A DNA stretch of 64,000 bases from Cladocopium goreaui (GCA_947184155.2 CAMXCT020001613.1:576001-640000), one strand, 5' to 3'. Counted from the first letter of the stretch, positions 1 through 13,828 are shown. The notes: generated by a model not told the origin, from the letters alone. Made by a program: numbers and translations.

Positions 1-897
1 TATGTAATGTATGTAATGTATGTAATGTATGTATGTATGTATGCATGCATGCATGTATGTATGTATGTATGTAATGTAATGTAATGTTTTGCAATGTAAT
101 GTAATGTAATGGAATGTAATGAAACGTAATGTAATATAATGTAATGTAATGTATGTATGTATGAAATGTATGTAATGTATGTAATGTATGTAATGTATGT
201 AATGTATGTATGTATGTAATGTATGTAATGTATGTAATGCAATGTAATGTATGTAATGTATGTAATTTGTATGTATGTAATGTATGTAATGTATGTAATG
301 TATGTAATGTATGTAATGTATGTAATGTATGTAATGTATGTAATGTATGTATGTAATGTAATGTAATGTATTGTAATGTAATGTAATGTAGTTAATGTAT
401 GTTATGTTATGTTTTGTTATGTAATGTAATGTAATGTAATGTATGTAATGTATGTAATGTAATATTATGTTATGTTATGTTATGCTAATGTATGTAATGT
501 AATGTAATGTAGTGTAATGTAATGTAATGTAATGTAATGTTATGTATGTAGTGTATGTAATGTATGTAATGTATGTAATGTATGGAATGTATGTAATATA
601 TGTTATGTATGTAATGTATGTAATGTATGTAATGTATGTATGTATGCAATGTATGTAATGTATGTAATGTATGTAATGTATGTAATATATGTTATGTATG
701 TAATGTATGTAATGTATGTAATGTATGTAATGTATGTAATGTATGTAATGTATGTAATGTATGCATGCATGCATGCATGCATGCATGTATGTATGTATGT
801 ATGTATGCATGCATGCATGTATGTATGTATGTATGTATGCATGCATGTGTGTATGTATGTAAGTAATGTAATGTAACGTAATGTAATGTAATTATGT
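1..897. repeat. ATGTA/ATGT microsatellite array
   Basis: Nearly uninterrupted 4- and 5-base units of the ATGT and ATGTA type, with blocks of GCAT near 760-845, run from the window edge to about 897. Open frames through it encode only repeated His/Tyr/Ile or Cys/Met/Val patterns and are not genes. A short relative of the same repeat lies at 39337-39412. Confidence 0.95.
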
Positions 898-1189
898 ATA
901 CGTATTGGCTAAATTTACGCTGTAGTCAAAACAGAGGAATTGATTCTCCCGGTAGCGCGTCCCGGAAATTTTGACGAGCATCCAGTGCCACGGCAAAGAA
1001 ACTGGCACAATTTCTTTGGGTCCAAAGGTCACCAACTTATGAAGTTAGACAACTTCCCAACTCCGTCGTTCACTATTCCTTTCTGCCTGGATTCACGAAA
1101 GCCGGAGCCATCCGGCATTTTCCCCAACAGCAAAACTTTGCTATGGGGTCTTTAGCCCAGATTAGCTCTGGTGCGATCCGGTGCAGCTT

Positions 1190-1640
1190 CAACACCAGGT
1201 TCCGGACAAGGTTCCGGAGGGTTCTGGTGCAGATACCTCGTGAGGTTCCGGAGGGTTCCGGTGCAGATACCTCGTGAGGTTCCGGAGGGTCTAGGTGAAG
1301 ATACCGGAGGGTTCTGTGCGGTTCCGGAGGGTTCCGTTGCAGATACCTGGTGAAGCTCCGAGAGTTTCCGGTGCAGGTGCTTGGTGAGGTTCCGGAGGGT
1401 TACGGTGCAGATACTTGGTTAGGTCTAGAGGGTTTTGGTGCAGGTACCTGGTGAGGTTCCGGAAGTTTCCGGTGCAGCTACCTGATGAGGTTCCGGAGGG
1501 TCTAGGTGAAGATGCGTGGTGGGGTTCCGGAGGGTTCGGGGCAGATACCTTGTGAGGTTCCGGAAGGTTCCGGTGCAAAGATCTTGTGAGGCTCCGGAGG
1601 GTTCTGGTGCAGATGCTTTGTGACATTCCAAAGGGTTCCG
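1190..1640. repeat. Minisatellite, about 34-bp unit rich in GGTTCCGG
   Basis: Diverged direct copies of a unit of about 34 bases contain GAGGTTCCGGAGGGTTCCGG followed by a TGCAGATACCT-like part. I count about a dozen copies, with internal deletions shortening some units. Proline/serine-rich open frames on both strands are by-products of the repeat. Confidence 0.85.
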
Positions 1641-3983
1641 ATGTTTTCTATGGCATAAACATTTTATTTTAATGGCATAAACGCTTAATTTTTATTGCAT
1701 AAACACTTTTCATGGCAGAAACGCAGAAGCTTTCAAACTGTTGGGGATAGCACCTGAGTTTATTTTTTTGCCATGGAATCCATTGATGATGAATCAAAAT
1801 CCTATTTAAAATATGTTAAGATATGTTAAGATATGTTGAGGATGGGAGGATTTTCCAGTTCTTTCCATGTTAAAATACCAAAGGCTCGGGGGTTCCCCCA
1901 GATAGCCCAAGACCCAAGACGTCATGGATCTTCGTGGCTTAGGATTCGAAGGTATTGAATTGGAGGATCTGGAGTGACTGGCGGCATGGCGGTGGCGCCA
2001 CGGATTTAGCTTCATTAGTAATGGTGAATATTAAGATATATTGAGTGATTAGCCCTCAAATTCATTGGCACTAATTAGCAAAACTCAACATATTTGGCAA
2101 ATATTCCGAAAGTAGGCTAAACATTTTGACAGTAATTGGGGTGTTAATCAACAACCAAGGGGTTAGGCCGCAGAAATGTGCGAGTGTCCCATGATATCCT
2201 ACAATTGATTGGTCCTCGAGTTTCTGTCATTGACAACATTTCTGGTATTGGCAGTGTGTGGCGCTGTTTCCGGAATGCTTTTGAAAGTGATCACCGTTTG
2301 GAGGGTTTGATGTGAATTTTCAAATTTGAGCTATAGCCTGTCGGCAATACCCCACTCAGGGACAACAGTCCGTGCAGACAGGCGAAATTGCAGAGTCTCC
2401 CTCTGACAGAGGACATACAAAAAAGAGATATACTACCTTCCTTGTCATGAAGTGACCATGAGTGTTATAGACAATTAGACTTAACTTAACAACTCCAAAA
2501 ATTGATGAGGTAGGTGGCCATTATCGACTTGGCGGGCACCAATGAACGTGCCGTGCCATTCCCCGGTGCCGCGATAGGCAGCTTTGTGGCTGCGCTAAAC
2601 TTTTAGTCGTGGTACAGAGCCCGTACAAACTGCAGAACTAGATGAAGGGCAAAACAAAGCCGACAACGATGCCTGTGTAAACCTTGGTTTGGTGCGTTCA
2701 TGGTTTGATTTTCAGTGTAAAATGTTGAAATGGTAGTACGGATTAATGTTGTAGTGAGTAGTGTTGGTAAATCACCATAAATTGGTCCTATAAGCCATCA
2801 ACATATGGGTGGTTTATTATTGCTTTACGAACATGATGTTGAATTGATTGCCGTTTTTTTCTTGAAGGTAACTGCATCTAAGATTGGCCATGGTCCACCT
2901 TCAAGAACCCTATCAGCTGTTGAGAATCCAGCAGAAAACGTAATAGGTTTGATGCGTCTCATGGAAACGGTCCGGAGAATATGAGAAGATGCTAGGTTAG
3001 GCTTGCACTTCAATTGCTTTACTTCGAGTGATCCCCACCCTGACACTATTCTGACATAGTTTCTGACATGCCATTTGGAAGTATATCAGTATATCATATA
3101 AATTCTGACATGCTTATCTGACATTCTTTCGGGTCCAGGCGTGCCCAGCATCTTGATCTAGAGACCTTCACCTGGGGGAAAAATTGAAAATTCAGGGAGC
3201 GGTTCCCGTTTTGATGATTTCTTCATGGCAAACTGTTGATTTCTTGGTGTGAAAACCCCTTGACAATCATCGACAGTCGGCCTTGGCTGTCCCACGTACT
3301 TGCAGCTTCCGATGGGTTCTTGTTTCCTTGCATTTACAGTAGTTGTACAATGTTGTACATACGCTGTGTATATATTATGTGTGTAGTATTAACACGTATG
3401 TAATGACATATATGATATATGATATATATATATATATGTAAATATATATGTATATATATACACATACACATCATTGTATCAACATACATATTCCTCATAA
3501 GACACACACACATGATACACAGAGAAACAGCCTTCGTCCCAGCTGTATGGCAACGCTGGTCAGGTCAGAACCATGGTGCTCAAAACATGTATGGTGTGGC
3601 CGGCTGGGCACCGTGCGGTGCCCGGCCTCATGGTGAGTTGATGATGATGATGATGATTGTTATTATTATTGTCATTGTGTATATATATAATTATATATAT
3701 ATGAATACCATTATTTGATGATTCGTGGCAAACAGTGAATCTGCGTAATTCTTTGGTAATTCTGTGGATGTAGATAAATGTGAAGTACCGTTGTGATATC
3801 GAAAGGTGACCGAATTTGTTGTTGAATTTTGTTCCACTCTCTGTGAGTTTCCGGTACTTTCCACAAAATGCTTGCCACTCCACAACCATGTCCACAACAA
3901 TGTGGTATACTTAGGTGTGGTATTCTGTTACCATGGAGAAAGATTTGATTCTACGTACATCCAGGTGAGAATCCCAGAAATGC
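1641..3983. other. Noncoding host DNA, no gene seen
   Basis: No long open frame, RNA gene or motif could be supported here. An AT-dinucleotide-rich stretch sits at about 3400-3470 and a short GAT run at about 3640-3660. The few open frames (60-110 codons) have no recognisable composition or domain. Confidence 0.6.
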
Positions 3984-4090
3984 TACCCTCTGGTAAACTA
4001 ACATAGCTATAGAAAATCACCATTTTGAATAGGTCAATCAATTATAAATGGGGTATTTTCAATAGCTATGTTAGTCATTACCAGAGGCTA
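3984..4090. mobile_element. Introner-like MITE, family 1, copy A
   Basis: A non-autonomous element of about 107 bp. It starts TACCCTCTGGTAAACTAACA and ends with the near-inverse ATGTTAGTCATTACCAGAGG. The inner half of the terminal inverted repeat reads ATAGCTAT..AAAATCACCA on the left and is mirrored on the right. Read as RNA it begins ..CTG|GT and ends ACCAG|, so the terminal repeats carry GT and AG. The same family occurs at 10750, 13723, 14003 (half), 14329 and 57934. Its use as an intron is inferred. Confidence 0.7.
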
Positions 4091-5113
4091 ATCCCATATA
4101 TCAAAACATATCAAGATGAATCCCATAAATCCAGAGGTTTCCGGGGGGTCATGGGGGTAATCCAAAGTGCTTGGTTTCAAACATGGCTGGATTATGACTT
4201 CCATTTCAGAAATTAATGGGATGTCATCCCAACCCCATTGTGACTCATTGACGAACGAACTCTTTCATATTTTTCAAGATGGTGATTAAAACCACCAACC
4301 AGATCATTAACCATTACTAACCATTATTAACCATGGAAATCCCTATGGAAATCCCTATGGACATCCTTATGGACATCCCTATGGAAATCCCTATGGAAAT
4401 CCCTACGGAAATCCCTGATATCCAGCCAGCCCATCTTCCCCGACCCGAGGCCCAGCTCCCGGCCGTATGGCTACGGTGTGCCAGGGATGAGTCCTCAGGT
4501 GAGAAATCCAGAACGCTAATGATGCCAGAAATGACGGTTAATGATCATCCATTATCATCCATTAATAACCATGGCTAGTAGCCATGAATGGTTAATAATG
4601 GTTAATAAATGATGGTAAATGATGGTTAATGAGGAACTCATGTATATCTTTAGGGAATACTGAAAGTGAAGTCGAAACTTATCAGATTTGAATCGTATCA
4701 GTTTGCTGTTGAAAATGAACCCAGATAGAATGTACTATTGCATAATATTGTATCCATTGTTCCTTAGGGATATTGACCATTGTTTACCATCATGAACCAC
4801 CATTAATTTTCACGAAAGATTCAAAACTATCTTAACTATTCTTAACTATTATCTGAGCTGTAGTTGGCTATGATTATTTTAACGGTTAATGATCATCCAT
4901 TATCATCCATTAATATCATCTAAAATTAACCAAAGAATTTCTTTCATTTTGCTTATCCCAACGCCATGGCGATGGCTCGCTTTCGAATGCTAGGCGTATC
5001 TAGCAACGAATGCCAGGCGGGGGTGGAAAGACAGGCTGCCATAAACCTACCATGACTTGGGGTGTGATTGTGCACATTCTCCGTATAGATGTATTGGAGT
5101 TCGATGTCAACAT
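4091..5113. other. Noncoding DNA with small tandem repeats
   Basis: From about 4330 to 4412 there are about seven copies of a 12-base unit close to ATGGAAATCCCT. Short TTAACCAT/ATGGTTAA runs flank it (about 4300-4330 and 4560-4640), and similar TTAACCATCA runs recur at 6210-6300. No gene is supported. Confidence 0.6.
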
Positions 5114-5164
5114 GTCTCTCTCCCTCTCTCGCTATCTATCTATCGATCTATCTATCTATTTATC

Positions 5165-5195
<31 letters not shown>

Positions 5196-5252
5196 CTATT
5201 TATCTATCTATCTATCGATCGATCGATCTATCTCTCTATCTATCTATCGATC

Positions 5253-5283
<31 letters not shown>

Positions 5284-5561
5284 CTATCGATCGATCTATC
5301 TCTCTATCTATCTATCGATCTATCGATCTATCTATCTATCTATCTATCTATCGATCTATCGATCTATCGATCTATCGATCTATCGATCTATCGATCTATC
5401 GATCTATCGATCTATCGATCTATCGATCGATCTATCTATCTATCGATCTATCGATCTATCGATCTATCGATCTATCGATCTATCGATCTATCGATCTATC
5501 GATCTATCGATCTATCTATCGATCTATCGATCTATCGATCTATCGATCTATCGATCTATCG

Positions 5562-5594
<33 letters not shown>

Positions 5595-5625
5595 ATCTTA
5601 TCTATCTATCTATCTATCTATCTAG

Positions 5626-5677
<52 letters not shown>

Positions 5678-5690
5678 ATCTCTCTCTCTA
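5114..5690. repeat. CTAT/CGATCTAT tetranucleotide array
   Basis: About 575 bases of TATC units with regularly interspersed GATC-containing variants, so that long parts alternate as CGATCTAT. The three long plus-strand open frames across it (168-245 codons of Ser/Ile/Tyr/Leu repeats) come only from the repeat being stop-free. Confidence 0.95.
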
Positions 5691-5699
5691 TTATACATG

Positions 5700-8123
5700 T
5701 GATGCGCGCAAAAGCGAGTACATATCGGGTGCATACCCATATGATAGATTCAGGCCACCAAAAAGGGCACGGGCATTTGTCCATACAGTGTTGAGCCATC
5801 TATGGATGACTCTAGTATTTGCTGTTTAGTGGTTGGGGTATATTCATTGATATCCCAACGAATATGGTAAACTCATGTAAACTCAAGACTATAAAACCTT
5901 CAGTTAGGCGGCACCGTTTATACGATCGCTGGAAAATTGGGGATAGAATACAGGGCTGCTGTATACTGTATTGGCAGGTATCCAGTGAAGTCCAATTTCC
6001 AAACAACAGCAGCTCACCTTTTAGGGGTTGTAGTCAAACGGTCTACGAATTTTAAAGCATGTGGGTCACTGACATCATTCGCAAGTGGGATGGTCATTCA
6101 AATCATCCCCATTTTTTTAATCACCATTTTTTATAGGTACTGTATGGTTACCATTCCCAGGTTACCTTGGGTGGTAAAAATGACATTGTGAAACACAGTT
6201 TCATCCATATTAACCATCATTAAACTAGGAGTAACCATCATTAACCATCATTAACAATCATTAACAATCACTAACCATCATTAACCATTAATGGTTACTA
6301 ACCATGGCTATTAATGGATAATGGATGATCACCCTCGTCATCATTTAAGGATTTCGGAGTCACGGAACGGGGCGCCTCGTTGCCGCAGCAGGCCTGTGAT
6401 GCCGGTTTCGACCGCCTTCATGGGCACCTGTTGGGGGTCTCAGAAAAATCTTGGGATATGGTGGGATGATACGGATGTAACGGCCTAACAAATCATGGGG
6501 TCAATGGGCAGATCTATCTGGAGAAGAATACTTCGATGTTCTTGGAATATCTAGCTCAAGAACATTCATGATGGTTAGTAAAAGTATGTAAAAGTAGATA
6601 ATTGATGAATACCTTAAAGATCATCGAAAATCGCCTTGTGAGGCTATCAGTGTCATTTTTTCAGCTATCAGATGGAATTCCTGAACAACTTATTGGCGCA
6701 GGTATGTCGCTTCGTGTTGTTTCATGGTGGCCTGGGGGTTGGATCGCCACGCCTTTCCGTGGTGTTTTGACGCATGATATGATACGGCTTGAATCCAAAG
6801 TTGGTTCAACAATTTCCAGATCGAGAAGCGAGAACTGTGTCGGAATATAGCTGGTTGGTGGTTTTGAACAGTTGTTATTTTTCCCATCATATTGGGAATG
6901 TCATCATCCCAACTGACGAACTCCATCATTTTTTTGAGGGGTAGGTCAACCACTTGGGAATCGAATAGAATCCCTGGGAACCGCTGTGATTCCAGGATTT
7001 CAAGGGATTTCGAGATTGGACTGGAAAGCCCCCAGCTGAAAGATGGTAAAACAACGGTGATTTCCCAAGATTCCAGCTGAATCTTGTAAATGTGCTTGGT
7101 TTCTCAACGAGAAAATCCATGAAAATCCCATATAACCATATATACAGTGTGGTTTCGGTTCGGTTCGGTTTTGGTTTCTAGTATTTGCTATAGGCCCGGT
7201 TCGCTTAATGTTCGGTTTCGGGTCCTGCGGTTCCTGGTCGATTTCGGTTCGGTTCGGTTCGGTGCTTGGAACATTCTGCATTGATATTTGCTTTTTTTTT
7301 GGCGTCGGAAAAGCGAATACAGATTGCTTCCTGCAAGAGGTTTATTGCTTCCCGCAAGAGGTTTCATGAGCAGTGGCTTTCAAAGAGCGGAGAGAGCTGA
7401 ACTCGGAAAACCAAAGCTTCCTGAAATTGTCAGTGCATGCAATTTATTATGAAGAAACCCATATTTGCTTTTTTCATTGAACTCAAAATTGCAACTTTTC
7501 CAATCAGTTTATTGGGGGAGGGTAAGACGGTTCCGGTTCCTCCGGTTCGGTTTTGCACAGGGTTCCAGCGGTTCACGGTTCCTAACGGTTCATAGGCTAT
7601 TTAAGATTTTCTACGGGGGTCGGTTCCAGAACCTTACTGCATATATAACATGATATAACCCCCCATTTTTTATCCCATCATATTCCAATCCCAATCCCGA
7701 AAAATGGTCCCGTTGAACGTCACATCATCCCAAGATCCAAAAAAAACCGCCTGGACGGGATGTCAGGTCCTGGACCCGGTAAGGCATGGCGGCGCCTGGG
7801 AACTTTGATGCAGAGATGACCAAGCCTAACATTGTTAACATCGATTGACATTGCATGAATATGTGTAAATTATATATTTATATATATATATGCAGGTTTG
7901 ATTATCATGTACATGTAGAATGGGATTGATTATATTGCGTCATATGTATGTAGAACAATAATGATTAATTTTGTAGAGTTATGTAAATATGTAGGTGTAT
8001 ATATATATACACATAATATTCACGCATACTTCGCTGGTATTTATCCTGTTTATTTGGGCACCAGGTTTAGCCTCAACCAGGGATTGGATTCGTTAAAGGG
8101 AACAAGGAGGTGCTCATTAGCTC
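5700..8123. other. Noncoding host DNA with GGTTC-rich patches
   Basis: No gene could be supported. Two patches of CGGTT/GGTTC pentamers occur at about 7145-7265 and 7520-7630. TTAACCATCA repeats lie at 6210-6300. The open frames here are shorter than 95 codons and low in complexity. Confidence 0.6.
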
Positions 8124-8217
8124 AGATTGTCTGAAAATAAGACCCCAAATCTATTGCTTCATCATTATGAACATTAAAATGGTCATTTTGGCGGCATCCC
8201 CATTTTCAGACAAACCT
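8124..8217. mobile_element. Introner-like inverted-repeat element, family 3, copy 1
   Basis: Left end AGATTGTCTGAAAATAAGAC and right end CCCATTTTCAGACAAACCT form an imperfect terminal inverted repeat around about 50 bases. The right end supplies a TTTTCAG acceptor-like sequence and the left a GT at the equivalent place. Other members are at 43104, 48351 and 58224. Confidence 0.6.
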
Positions 8218-8392
8218 CAATGGCTTGAAATTATGGTAGATATATCATCATCATATGGAGGTTTCCTGACATGAGAGTACTCCCAAATCGGCTTCAGACT
8301 CACTTACACCCGACAGAATCGCATCACTTACATCACCAGCAATCACTTACTACCAGCAAATTCGACTCACTTACACCACCACTCCTGTTCTA

Positions 8393-10005
8393 GGGAATGA
8401 GACAACTTCGGGGTACCACACCTTTAGGGTTTCTTTGCTTCATAGAGGAAGTACACAGGTACGACACCTTTAGAGTTTCTTTTGCTTCACACAGGAAGCA
8501 CACAGCTACGACCCCTTTTAAGGTTTCTTTGCTTCACACAGAAAGAACATAGGTACGACACCTTTCGGGTTTCTTTGCCTCACACAGGAAGTACACAGGT
8601 AGGATACATTTAGGGTTTCTTTTCCTCACACGGGAAGCACACAGGTAAGACCCCTTTAGGCTTTTTTTGCTGCACACCGGAAAAACGCAGGTACGACACC
8701 TTTAGGGTTTCTTTGCTTCACACAGGAAGTACACAGGTACGACCACTTTAGGGTTTCTTTGCTTCACACAGCAAGTACACAGGTACGACACCTTTAGAGT
8801 TTCTTTTGCTTCACACAGGAAGCACACAGCTACGACCCCTTTTAAGGTTTCTTTGCTTCACACAGAAAGAACATAGGTACGACACCTTTAGGGTTTCTTT
8901 GCCTCACACAGGAAGTACACAGGTAGGATACATTTAGGGTTTCTTTTCCTCACACAGGAAGCACACAGGTACGACCCCTTTAGGCTTTTTTTGCTGCACA
9001 CCGGAAAAACGCAGGTACGACACCTTTAGGTTTTCTTTGCTTCACACAGGAAACACACAGGTACGACACCTTTAGGGTTTCTTTGCTTTACACAGGAAGT
9101 ACATAGGTATGACACCTTTATGTTATTTTTGCTTAACGCAGGAAGTACACAGGTACGACACCTTGTTTCTTTTCCTCACACACGAGGCACACAGGTACGA
9201 CCCCTTTAGGTTTTCTTTGCCTCACACAGGAAGTACACAGGTACGACCACTTTAGGTTGTCTTTGCTTCACACAGGAAGTACACAGGTACGTTACCTTTA
9301 GGGTTTCTATGCTTCACACAGGAAGTACACAGGTACGACACCTTTAGGTTTTTTTTGCTTAACGCAGGAACTACACAGGTATGACACCTTTAGGGTTTCT
9401 TTGCTTCACAGGAAGTACACAGGTACGACACCTTTAGGGTTTCTTTGCTTAACGCAGGAAGTACACAGGTACGACACCTTTAGGGTTTCTCTTCCTCAGA
9501 CAGGAGGCACACAGGTACGACCCCTTTAGGTTTTATTTGCCTCACACAGGAAGCACACTGGTACGACCACTTTAGGTTTTCTTTGCTTCACACAGGAAAT
9601 ACACAGGTACGACACCTTTAGGGTTTCTTTTCCTCACACAGGAGGCTCACAGGTACGACCCCTTTAGATTTTATTTGCCTCACACAGGAAGTACACAGGT
9701 ACGACCACTTTAGTTTTTTTTGGCTTGACACAAGAAATACACAGGTACGACCACTTTAGGTTTTCTTTGCTAGACACCGGAAATACACAGGTACGACACC
9801 TTTAGGGTTTCTTTGCTTCACACAGGAGGCACACAGGTAAAGTACACAGGTACGACCACTTTAGGTTTTCTTGGCTTGACAAGAAATACACAGGTACGAC
9901 CACTCTAGGTTTTCTTTGCTAGACACCGGAAATACACAGGTACGACACCTTTAGGGTTTCTTTGCTTCACACAGGAAACACACAGGTACGACACCTTTGG
10001 GGTTG
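8393..10005. repeat. 46-bp minisatellite, about 35 copies
   Basis: Direct repeats of a unit containing GTACGACACCTTTAGGGTTT, then CTTTGCTTCACACAGGAAGT and ACACAG. Copies differ by point changes and small indels, and a larger block (about 8460-8690) is repeated as a higher-order unit at about 8790-9010. The TTTAGGG inside each unit equals the plant-type telomere heptamer, but only once per 46 bases. No coding potential. Confidence 0.95.
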
Positions 10006-10749
10006 CAATTAATTTGTTTTCCTCAGGTACTGCTAGCCACGAGCTTTACTGCCTTTACTAAGTAACTACATTGCCCGACATTGCACATGTACAAAGAAAC
10101 AACCATTACTATTTTCCTTTTGTGCTTTGACGTCCACTCTGCGTCATTTACATCACAATGGCTTGTGGATGAGCACGCTGCCATGACTTAGTCATGCGTA
10201 TCAGGATGAGGACGGTGATGAACATGATGATGGTATGATATGCTGAATGTTTCGCAAATTGATCTGAATGATGCTGATGATGAAGAAGGAAAAGACGTGA
10301 ACGTGATGATTTTGATGATGATGATGAAAATTGTTATTAGTACTATTGTTCTATATTGTTCTTATGATTGTCATGATGGCATTGGCAATAGTGACTTGGA
10401 ACATGATCACTACACGTGATTATGACCCAAAGCCATGATAGCAGTGTAAACGATACAAATCGCGCGGTTGTAAGCGATGCAATTTTGGCGGTTGTAAGCG
10501 ATACCGCGACCGCCCAAATCATCTATTATCGGTTTTCTCATGTTTTCTCCATCAAAAAAACATCCAGCTATTGGGGTAGCCTTTTTTTTAGGAAACCTTC
10601 ATATGTCTATACTTCAGGCTGGTTATAATTCGCACCAGGCGATGCCTGCACCTCAGATGCCCGGCTGGCAAAGGCGCAGCATTGATCATTTTTCTCCACC
10701 GAAGAGTGTCCAATTTGCTCATTGGAATGGGATCAACTTACCTTTGAAA
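10006..10749. other. Noncoding host DNA
   Basis: No gene is supported. A GATGAT-rich stretch lies at about 10200-10330. A fragment resembling one end of the family 2 element (ATCCAGCTATTGGGGTA) lies near 10560-10600. Confidence 0.5.
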
Positions 10750-10864
10750 TACCCTCTGGTTATTTAACATAACCATGGAAAATGGCCCATTTATAGATGA
10801 TTTTCCCATTAAAACCTCCATTTATAAGGGATTTTCCATGGCTATGTTAAATAACCAGAGGGTA
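10750..10864. mobile_element. Introner-like MITE, family 1, copy B
   Basis: The best-preserved copy. It starts TACCCTCTGGTTATTTAACA and ends with the exact inverse GGTTATTTAACATAGCC on the other strand, closing with CCAGAGGGTA. About 35 bases at each end pair, leaving a short middle. GT lies directly after ..CTCTG at the left and AG ends ..AACCAG at the right. Confidence 0.8.
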
Positions 10865-12361
10865 CATTGAAATACCCTATTTTTCTGGGATGAACATCAC
10901 CTGGATGCAGAGAATGTTGATCTTGTTTGATGTGAACTACAGGCTGCCAGGGGTTTGACACCCATGTAAAAATCCAAACACATAGGTTAAAACGTTGGCC
11001 GGAAATCATGCGGTAAATATAATCTACCCTGGACGAAAACATCTTTTTGAAGACCCTATACAGTAGTTATACAGCTATTTGTATCGGAACGACTCTGTAT
11101 TCTCTACAGATATGACTTTATGAAGGGATATCTGAGATTAGCTACGCCCAACAGCTTGGTGCCGAGTTTCAACCAGAGAAGCAATTTTTGGGAACTCTCC
11201 AAATTTGCCAAAAATCATCGGGACTACCCCCAAATGACCTCGTGTTGGCAGAGAAATTTCATGGCAGGTGAGCCGGCAATGCAGTTGCCAGAGAGGCAAA
11301 GGCGAGGGTACAAAGTCAATGTTCCGAAGAATAGGAGAATAAGGAGATAATAACCATCCATCACCATCCTGGTGAATTATTTCACCGGTACAAATCATGA
11401 ATTTTACCTGCAACATTCATGATAAGAGATACGGGATTTCACTCAGTTTTACCTCATTTTGCTGGAAAAGCCACAGAGGAAACAAACGATGAGGGTAACC
11501 ACCAAATTCCACCTGTCCGATCTGCAAATCGAATGTGTGCCCTGTACACAGATAAAGGAATACCGTCGATACAGATATAAATCTATATACATATGAAATC
11601 ATATAAACATAAAAATGTATAGTGCATATATATATACACATATATATATAGTGCATATAATGTATATAATATATATATACACACCATGTGTATATAAATA
11701 TATATATACACCATGTATATATATATACACTATATATACACTATATATATATAGTCCACATCCATGTTGTTGTAGACACTCTTGGAGTTCCTATTCTTGC
11801 GAACGCCACCGAGGCAGCGGAGTTGACGAGCCGCACCGCAACGCGCAAGGCGTAGCGCGCAACGCGCAACGCATTGGCGGGAAAAAGTGGCGGATTTCCG
11901 GTGGGTTTCACCGGTTTAACCAAGAGAAACCAAGATGTAAGGGTGATTTCATGGGAATTTAATAGGATTTAATGGTGATTAAATTAATGATGATTTTTCC
12001 ATGGAATTTAATGAGGATTTTCAGAATTTCATGAGGAAAGCAAAGAGTTTGTACAATGTTGTTAGTTGTTCGTAAAATTTGGACCTGGTAGACTGCCTGG
12101 ACTTGTTGCGCTCGAGGATTAGAGCCTTCGCATGTCTTTCGCCATGGCTCCGTGGAAAATGTGGTTTGTTTTGAACCGCGAGATTCCAGGGTTCAGACAA
12201 TCAAACTAGGCAATGAACGGCTTGGTGCCTGGTAAAAACATTCAAACTGTCAAGAAAACTTCTGTTGCAATGCAGAGGCATATACTTATACTTGTAGAAC
12301 ATAGTGGCATAGCTTTTTCCTCACTGAAAGATACTGTAAGAAATTACAATATATCAACATC
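10865..12361. other. Noncoding host DNA
   Basis: Contains TATA/ATAC-rich stretches at 11590-11755 and a short run of GCGCAAC units at about 11838-11872. No open frame with convincing content. Nothing else recognised. Confidence 0.5.
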
Positions 12362-12925
12362 ACATATATATATTATATAGTAATAATAATAGTAATAATA
12401 ATAATTAATGATGATAATAATAATTATAATATATAATATATAATATATAATAATATATAATAATAATAATAACAATAATAATAATATAATATAATAATAA
12501 CAATAATAATAACAATAATAATAACAATAATAATAATGATGATGATAATAGTAACAATAATAATAATGACCATGATCATAATAACAATGATAATACTAAT
12601 AATAACAATAGTACCAATCATAATTATATTCATATAATATAGTTCATGAGATCCATTGCCGTGCTCCTTCCAAATCAGCGGCAAGGAATGTACAGTGACT
12701 CACGACCTGCGACATCGATTCGACAAATGTCAGGTTGGTGGTATGACAGGTATGAATTCTTCTATTGTTCATCCTTGTGAATGGGAATGTGATGTGATAT
12801 ATATATATATATAGTAATAATAATGATGATGATGATGATAGCAATAATAATGATATATAATAATAATGATAGTAATAATAATGATAATAATAATAATGAT
12901 AACAATAATAATAATGATATATTAT
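12362..12925. repeat. AAT/ATG trinucleotide arrays
   Basis: Two blocks (about 12362-12640 and 12797-12925) of ATA, AAT and ATG triplets are separated by about 155 bases of unique sequence. Minus-strand frames across them read as Ile/Tyr runs and are artefacts. Confidence 0.9.
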
Positions 12926-13722
12926 GATACGTTTTACACGGAAAAAACTGAATCTGTTCTCAGGGTTGAACCGATGAAAACGCCCCGGCCAGATGTCTGG
13001 ATGCGCTGAGTTCTCGGAGCTTTTAAGGCTCAAGGCCATCCCAACTCGGGCGCTCGGAGCCCGAGCGCAGTTTTGCGAGGCCAAACTGCGCTGTTGGGTC
13101 ATGTGGGATTCACCCTAACCATAAACCCGGACGGGGGATGGTTAGAATCCATAAAAATGCTGAGGGCAGCAGAAATGTCCATTTCTACTTGGGGAAAATC
13201 ATTGACCAGGTGAGCAGGTTTAGTCGCATTTTTTCGGATCAACCCAAGCACCACAAACAGAAAAAGGTATAACAAACATTAGTTTGTGAATCTCTGATGA
13301 TCTAAATTTGATTTGATCCCGGATTTTTTTTGGTGGGAGGAACCAAACAAAAACATACAAATACATTTGGGGATGTGGGTCAAAATTTAAAGGTCTAGGC
13401 GACCACAGGTTTTGGCAATTGTTACTATTGAACCATGTAAATTTTAGTTTTGAACATGGTTAGGCATCAGGTTACGCATCATGTTGCCCCTCTAGTTACT
13501 TAATGTTAAATGGATAAATTGGCAGTTTTACATAGCAAATTCTTCAACCACCAGAGGGGACATCTTCAACCACCAGCATGGCGGTCACGACACCTGGCAC
13601 CCGTGCGCGGTGCAGGTAGCGATGCTCTCAACCCTGAGACAAGCAGCGGTCCGGAGCCCGGCTTTGGTCGTAGGGATCCTGGAGATTGAACTTAACCATC
13701 AAAGAATTGGGATTTTATGATG

Positions 13723-13828
13723 TACCCGGCCTGGTAAACTAACAAAAAGCTATTGAAAATGGCCATAGAAATAGTTGATTGAACCATCAAAAATGGTGAT
13801 TTTCCATAGACATGTTTACCAGAGGGTA
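13723..13828. mobile_element. Introner-like MITE, family 1, copy C
   Basis: Starts TACCCGGCCTGGTAAACTAA and ends GTTTACCAGAGGGTA. The inner repeat includes AAAATGGCCAT on the left and ATGGTGATTTTCCAT on the right. About 106 bp, one of three copies packed within 800 bp. Confidence 0.7.

Noticed and set aside
475..876. Open frames of His/Tyr/Ile and Cys/Met/Val repeats on both strands
   Set aside because: Translation of the ATGTA array; no protein-like composition.
5010..5794. Three long open frames (168-245 codons) of Ser/Ile/Tyr/Leu repeats
   Set aside because: They lie entirely in the CTAT microsatellite; stop-free reading in all plus frames is a property of the repeat.
8393..10005. Regularly spaced repeats considered as a CRISPR-like array
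   Set aside because: Units are contiguous 46-mers without unique spacers, in a eukaryotic context.
8393..10005. Interstitial telomere
   Set aside because: TTTAGGG occurs once per 46 bases, not in tandem.
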